From assembly GCF_964340395.1 (NCBI RefSeq), contig NC_135569.1, positions 7,878,540 to 7,942,539 of the forward strand: DNA of 64,000 bases, given 5' to 3'. Within the stretch, counting starts at the first letter, position 1; every line of letters starts with the position of its first letter. Both the position numbers and the translations under genes were made by a program. The notes beneath the pieces are model-generated. The model was not told where the DNA came from. It made no database searches and saw only the letters and a list, made by a program, of their open reading frames with translations. Below, one piece after another: positions 62,813 to 64,000 of this stretch. The stretch is from Glandiceps talaboti (taxonomy: Eukaryota; Hemichordata; Enteropneusta; Spengelidae).

Positions 62813-63698
62813 CGTAGTTTAGTTGTCATTAAAAGACACATATTTGTTATAATAATAATATTAAGAATGGAATATTAAGGTTAAATTTTCCTAAAAGATA
62901 ACGGCAGAAATATGCCTGTACGACAAAGCTGGGACGAAAAATGACTAGGCTTACGTGCCTGTAGAATTTTCTATTGATATCTCCATGTAACACTGTTAAG
63001 TTTGACTAATTCCTTGCCCGTTGGCGTATAATGGTATTGTTATCAGGAATGATTTGGTTTAATGTTGCAATCTGTTTCAATTTAAAAGCGATTGAAAGTC
63101 TTTGTTGTCACGCTGTAATATTCTACTTGTCAGGCGTACGGCTCGCATCGAAGTTATTTTGATTTTACAAAAACGTATTGACATATAGCGAAGTCCGGAT
63201 AACGGCACGTCACAAGAACATATGGATTTATAAAATAGCGGAGATTAAGGCATCGGTTTCAGCGTACAAAAGGCTGAGTAAAAATTTCATTACTTTGTAT
63301 TCACGAACCAACTGAGTATGGCCATTATTTTAATGACATATACTTGAAGGTATCTTTACATGAGATTTGCAGTGATACAAATGACTGCTTGCCTTCAAGG
63401 ACTTCGTGCTACTTTTTCGTGAAAACGCCACATTTACCTAAACTAATCAAGACTTAATTGTGGACAGGCGAAGTGACAATTTGGTCCAATTTCAAAGCTG
63501 TCTTCCGATATTCATCTAACTCGTCTATTCATACAACCTAACCGATTTCAACGAAATAGATGCTCATTTCTGAAATTGATTCCATCCTATTATTTTCAAC
63601 ATATCGTATTCTATCGGCCACTGAAGTAAGACACGTCGGTCAAAGTAACAACGAAAGTGACACAGACACACTAGTTTTCCTGAAGGGCCTTAAAACGA
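62813..63698. other. Intergenic, nothing recognised
   Basis: Unique AT-rich sequence without a recognisable gene or repeat. Confidence 0.5.
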
Positions 63699-63849
63699 AC
63701 TACATACATACATACATACATACATACATACATACATACATACATACGTATGATGTACATATGTATGCATGTATGAATGAATGTATGTATGTATGTATGT
63801 ATGTATGTATGTATGTATGTATGTATGTATGTATGTATGTATGTATGTA

Positions 63850-63908
<59 letters not shown>

Positions 63909-64000
63909 ATGTATGTATGTATGTATGCATGCATGCATGCATGCATGCATGCATGTATGTATGTATGTATGTATGTATGTATGTATGTACGTACGTACGT
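63699..64000. repeat. Compound inverted tetranucleotide array running off the window
   Basis: (ACAT)n at 63700-63747, a 30-bp centre, then (GTAT)n to about 63850, (GTCT)n to about 63907, GTAT, (GCAT)n at about 63924-63953, GTAT, and GTAC to the end. The first block and the GTAT block are complementary and could form a long hairpin. Confidence 0.95.

Overview
The window is animal (metazoan) nuclear DNA. Coding sequence is split into short exons with GT-AG introns, and the two recognisable genes belong to bilaterian families. The rest is AT-rich non-coding DNA full of microsatellites, minisatellites, short inverted-repeat transposons and one large satellite array. Nothing bacterial, viral or organellar was seen. 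The intron-rich, repeat-rich layout suggests an invertebrate bilaterian, perhaps a marine deuterostome or lophotrochozoan. The species cannot be fixed from the sequence.

Layout. (1) Positions 1-7868, plus strand: the 3' end of a perlecan-like basement-membrane proteoglycan gene. Eight exons (1485-7868, 1271 coding nt, all splice phases agreeing) encode a laminin-G domain, one EGF module and a terminal laminin-G domain ending in a stop at 7866-7868. Upstream of these, at 589-1484, lies a minisatellite of about 64 bp. Each unit carries a 30-nt mini-exon-like segment with its own splice-site-like ends, encoding a Pro/Thr-rich decapeptide. (2) 7869-14360: downstream flank or long 3' UTR, carrying several small transposons. 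(3) 14363-22720: a 350-bp satellite with about 21 copies, flanked by inverted repeat arms. (4) 22721-28215: intergenic DNA with one fold-back element and a tetranucleotide array. (5) 28216-59755, minus strand: a complete class C GPCR gene of the metabotropic glutamate receptor family. It has 5 coding exons and 918 predicted residues, and a first intron of about 23.7 kb. (6) 59756-64000: its 5' flank, with a decayed LINE 3' end and tetranucleotide arrays.

The two genes are convergent (tail to tail) with the satellite array between them. Nothing indicates a shared function. The points most worth following are: the mini-exon minisatellite; the receptor's ligand pocket, where the alpha-amino-acid contacts are kept but all three basic residues that hold the glutamate side chain are replaced; the satellite array with inverted arms; and a pair of inverted transposon copies flanking exactly three perlecan exons whose total length keeps the reading frame. 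At least five short interspersed repeat families recur within these 64 kb.

All homology statements rest on reading the translations against remembered family features. No database search was run. Repeat coordinates are accurate to a few bases at best, and domain limits are approximate.
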